The notes under the pieces are model-generated. The model did no database searches. It was not told where the DNA came from and saw only the letters and a list, made by a program, of their open reading frames with translations. The translations under genes and the position numbers were made by a program. A stretch of DNA of 64,000 bases from Lachnospiraceae bacterium MC2017 (GTDB lineage Bacteria; Bacillota; Clostridia; Lachnospirales; Lachnospiraceae): contig JNJK01000007.1 in the NCBI GenBank assembly GCA_000701625.1, forward strand, positions 62,001 to 126,000. The letters run 5' to 3'. Positions 61,325 through 64,000 of this stretch are shown here, one piece after another. The stretch's first letter is position 1. Every line of letters begins with the position of its first letter.

Positions 61325-63901
61325 ATGGAACAATATAATGTAACCGGAATGAGCTGCGCTGCATGTCAGGCCAGAGTTGAGAAGGCTGTAAACGCTATAG
61401 ATGGTGTTGAAAGCTGTGCAGTAAGCCTGCTTACAAACTCTATGGGCGTTGAGGGTAGTGCATCTCCGGATGAGATAATAAAGGCTGTTGAGTCAGCAGG
61501 TTATGGCGCAAGCCTGAAAAAACATGAAAAAGCAGGTGCCTCATCTGTTAACTATGAAGATTCGCTAAAGGACACAGAAACACCGCTACTAAAAAAGAGG
61601 CTGATCGCATCAGTCATTCTTTTGCTCCCTTTGATGTATGTCTCAATGGGACATATGCTGTGGAATTGGCCCCTGCCGTCATTTCTTGACGGCAACCATG
61701 TGGCAATGGGATTGTACCAGCTTCTGATAGCAGGATTTATCATGGTGATAAATCAGAAGTTCTTTATAAGTGGATTTAAGGGACTTATTCACAGATCCCC
61801 CAACATGGATACTTTGGTAGCATTAGGTGCAACAGCCTCTTATGCATATAGTGTATATGCCCTCTTTGCCATGACGGGAGCAGTAATGGCGGGGAATGCA
61901 GACAAGGTCATGTACTACATGGATCAGTTTTATTTTGAGTCTGCGGCAACGATCCTTACACTTATAACAGTTGGAAAAACTCTTGAGGCGAGATCAAAAG
62001 GAAAAACAACAGATGCCCTGAAAGCGCTCATGAAGCTTGCGCCAAAGACTGCCGTGATTCTGGATGGCGGAATAGAGAAAACAGTCTCGATAGATGAAGT
62101 AAAGGTTGGGGATAGATTTGTTGTAAGACCCGGTGACAGTATACCTGTAGATGGTATAGTAAAAGAAGGTGAAAGTGCTGTTAATGAGTCTGCACTTACA
62201 GGCGAAAGCGTCCCTGTAGAAAAGCAGATCGGAGACAAGGTTTCAGCTGCAACTATCAATACTTCAGGATATATGGTTTGCGAAGCAGCAAGAGTTGGCG
62301 AAGATACTACTCTTGCAGGGATCATACGAATGGTCAGTGATGCTGCGGCAACCAAAGCACCTATCGCCAAGATTGCAGACAGAGTTTCCGGCGTGTTTGT
62401 ACCGGTGGTTATCGGTATTGCTTTTATCACATTTATCGTGTGGTTACTGGCAGGCCAAAGCTTCGGATATGCAATGGCAAGAGCGGTTTCAGTTCTGGTA
62501 ATAAGCTGTCCATGTGCTTTGGGACTTGCAACTCCCGTGGCGATAATGGTTGGAAACGGTGTGGGCGCAAAGAGCGGAATACTGTTTAAGACTGCAGCAG
62601 TGCAGGAGCTTACAGGAAAGACGCAGATAGTGGCGCTTGATAAGACAGGAACTATAACAACGGGTGTTATGCGTGTTGTAGATGTAATTCCTGCAGATGG
62701 CATTAGTGAAAATGAGCTGCTGTCGGCTGCTTATGCACTGGAATCCAAGAGTGAGCATCCTATTTCAAAAGCGATCATTGAGCATGCAAAAGAGCATGGT
62801 ATCAAGCTTCTTGAGACAACAGAGTTTGAAGCATTATCAGGAAATGGACTAAAGGCAAAACTAGATGGTGCTTCTGTGGCCGGTGGAAATGCAAGATTTA
62901 TAACTGGTATACTGAAAAGTAATGATACCTTAAGCGCGGAATCCATGGATAAACTGTCTGCGCAGGGTAAGACTCCTGTTCTTTTTACAAAGGATAACAA
63001 GCTGATCGGAATAATTGCGGTTGCGGATACAATAAAGGAAGATACGCCGCAGGCAATAAGCGAACTTAAGAAAATGGGTATCCATGTGGTAATGCTGACC
63101 GGCGATAACGAGATTACGGCTAAGGCGATCGCAGATCAGGCCGGAGTTGATGAAGTTGTTGCGGGAGTTTTACCGGACGGAAAAGAAGCTGTTATCAGAA
63201 AGCTCATGGAACATGGAAAAGTTGCCATGGTTGGAGACGGAATAAATGACGCACCGGCGCTTACTCGTGCAGATGTCGGAATTGCCATCGGAGCAGGAAC
63301 AGATATAGCCATAGATGCAGCGGATGTTGTGCTTATGAAGAGCAGTATTCGAGATGTTGCAGCAGCCATCAGAATTTCCAGAGCAACCATCAGAAATATT
63401 CATGAGAATCTTTTCTGGGCATTTTTCTATAATGTGATCGGTATCCCTCTTGCTGCAGGCTGCTATGTTGCAGCTTTCGGATGGACACTGAATCCAATGT
63501 TCGGAGCAGCGGCTATGGGACTTTCAAGCTTTTGCGTAGTATCAAATGCTCTAAGACTTAACTGGCTAAAAGTACATGATGGCAGTAATGACAAGGTTAT
63601 CAAGAATCCGATCGATCATAAGATCATTCAATCAGCAGATGTAAAGTCTGATAATGATATAAAAGAAACTGATAATAAAGAAAAGGAGAACAATGAAATG
63701 AAGATCAAGGTAAATGGTATGATGTGTGCACACTGTGAGGCTCATGTAAAGAAGGCGCTTGAGGCGATCGACGGAATCGAATCAGCAGTAGCTTCACATG
63801 AGGAAAATATGGTAACTATCACAAATTCCAAGGAAATCGATGAGAACCTTATTAAAGCTGCCATTATAGAAGCAGGTTATGAGTACGCAGGAATTGCATA
63901 A
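61325..63901 (+). CDS. copA: Copper-exporting P1B-type ATPase fused to a CopZ-like domain
   Basis: 858 residues. N-terminal heavy-metal domain (MSCAAC, C11/C14), actuator TGES near 290, ion-path CPC in [12 protein letters not shown] near 395, phosphorylation DKTGTIT near 439, and GDGINDAP near 638. After a charged linker (~755-790) a second HMA domain with MMCAHC (C801/C804) ends the chain, like a copper chaperone. An internal ATG at 63698 (codon 792) has AAAAGGAG nine bases upstream, so a free 67-residue CopZ may also be produced. Confidence 0.94.
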   Translation: MEQYNVTGMSCAACQARVEKAVNAIDGVESCAVSLLTNSMGVEGSASPDEIIKAVESAGYGASLKKHEKAGASSVNYEDSLKDTETPLLKKRLIASVILLLPLMYVSMGHMLWNWPLPSFLDGNHVAMGLYQLLIAGFIMVINQKFFISGFKGLIHRSPNMDTLVALGATASYAYSVYALFAMTGAVMAGNADKVMYYMDQFYFESAATILTLITVGKTLEARSKGKTTDALKALMKLAPKTAVILDGGIEKTVSIDEVKVGDRFVVRPGDSIPVDGIVKEGESAVNESALTGESVPVEKQIGDKVSAATINTSGYMVCEAARVGEDTTLAGIIRMVSDAAATKAPIAKIADRVSGVFVPVVIGIAFITFIVWLLAGQSFGYAMARAVSVLVISCPCALGLATPVAIMVGNGVGAKSGILFKTAAVQELTGKTQIVALDKTGTITTGVMRVVDVIPADGISENELLSAAYALESKSEHPISKAIIEHAKEHGIKLLETTEFEALSGNGLKAKLDGASVAGGNARFITGILKSNDTLSAESMDKLSAQGKTPVLFTKDNKLIGIIAVADTIKEDTPQAISELKKMGIHVVMLTGDNEITAKAIADQAGVDEVVAGVLPDGKEAVIRKLMEHGKVAMVGDGINDAPALTRADVGIAIGAGTDIAIDAADVVLMKSSIRDVAAAIRISRATIRNIHENLFWAFFYNVIGIPLAAGCYVAAFGWTLNPMFGAAAMGLSSFCVVSNALRLNWLKVHDGSNDKVIKNPIDHKIIQSADVKSDNDIKETDNKEKENNEMKIKVNGMMCAHCEAHVKKALEAIDGIESAVASHEENMVTITNSKEIDENLIKAAIIEAGYEYAGIA

Positions 63902-63933
63902 ATTGGAATAGCCATAGATTGTTAAGATTTTCT

Positions 63934-63968
63934 GTTCAAAAGTACTTGGTTTATAAGTACTTTTGAAC
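63934..63968. terminator. Perfect 14-bp hairpin after copA
   Basis: GTTCAAAAGTACTT-GGTTTAT-AAGTACTTTTGAAC. The plus strand has no T-run after it, but the stem is long; it may act as terminator or operator for a following gene. Confidence 0.5.
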
Positions 63969-64000
63969 AATACGTCATTTATTCGTAATCAAATTTTCCA

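Noticed and set aside
1-64000. tRNA or rRNA genes, especially as the insertion target at 37.9 kb
   Set aside because: No tRNA-like cloverleaf or rRNA sequence was found; the insertion target is rpsI coding DNA.

Overview
The window is chromosomal DNA of a low-to-mid GC Firmicute, most likely a Lachnospiraceae member close to Butyrivibrio/Pseudobutyrivibrio. The evidence is the clostridial S10-spc-alpha ribosomal operon, a GSI-alpha glutamine synthetase followed by an ANTAR antiterminator, an energy-conserving Ech [NiFe]-hydrogenase operon, strong AGGAGG ribosome binding sites, and small proteins of a kind seen in that family. Genus placement is inference.

Layout. 1-5.3 kb: end of an unidentified gene, purC, glnA with an attenuator leader, an ANTAR regulator, a Nudix hydrolase and small conserved genes. 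5.7-13.3 kb: echABCDEF-hypCDE, a membrane-bound ferredoxin-dependent hydrogenase with part of its maturation set. 13.4-14.8 kb: an RNA methyltransferase-like gene and a GNAT gene. 15.1-31.0 kb: the r-protein superoperon from rpsJ to rplQ, including secY, adk, infA and rpoA; map is missing from the usual adk-infA position. Several spacers hold strong RNA hairpins. 31.1-37.9 kb: an ecfA1-ecfA2 fusion, ecfT, truA, then hypF placed before rplM-rpsI. hypF serves the distant Ech cluster; hypA and hypB are not in the window.

37.9-55.4 kb is the most unusual part. The last codons of rpsI (Phe-Ser-Lys-Arg-stop) recur four more times downstream, each preceded by the same ~100 bp arm carrying 11-bp repeats that also lie beside a tyrosine integrase gene. 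I read this as a tandem array built by site-specific insertion into the 3' end of rpsI. First comes a 9.3 kb integrative mobilizable element (integrase, CI-like repressor, Xis-like protein, RepA-like ATPase, candidate oriT, MobV relaxase, Fic, ArsR, YeiH, LysR). Three integrase-less remnants (cis-mobilizable type) of about 0.9, 4.1 and 3.1 kb follow. The apparent original rpsI terminator now lies at 55.4 kb. The remnants carry zeta-like and MazEF toxin-antitoxin genes, a DUF4143 ATPase, PhzF, and several genes broken by nonsense, frameshift or internal deletion. One remnant keeps a scar showing that int through mob was deleted between short matching sequences.

55.5-64 kb: a second DUF4143 ATPase between inverted repeats, a GNAT gene, a ZIP transporter, larE, a DUF134-NifX fusion with a His/Cys-rich tail, a split chromate-type transporter, and a copper ATPase fused to a CopZ domain under a promoter with CsoR-type boxes. 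Metals recur: nickel (ech, hyp, larE), zinc/iron (ZIP), copper (copA).
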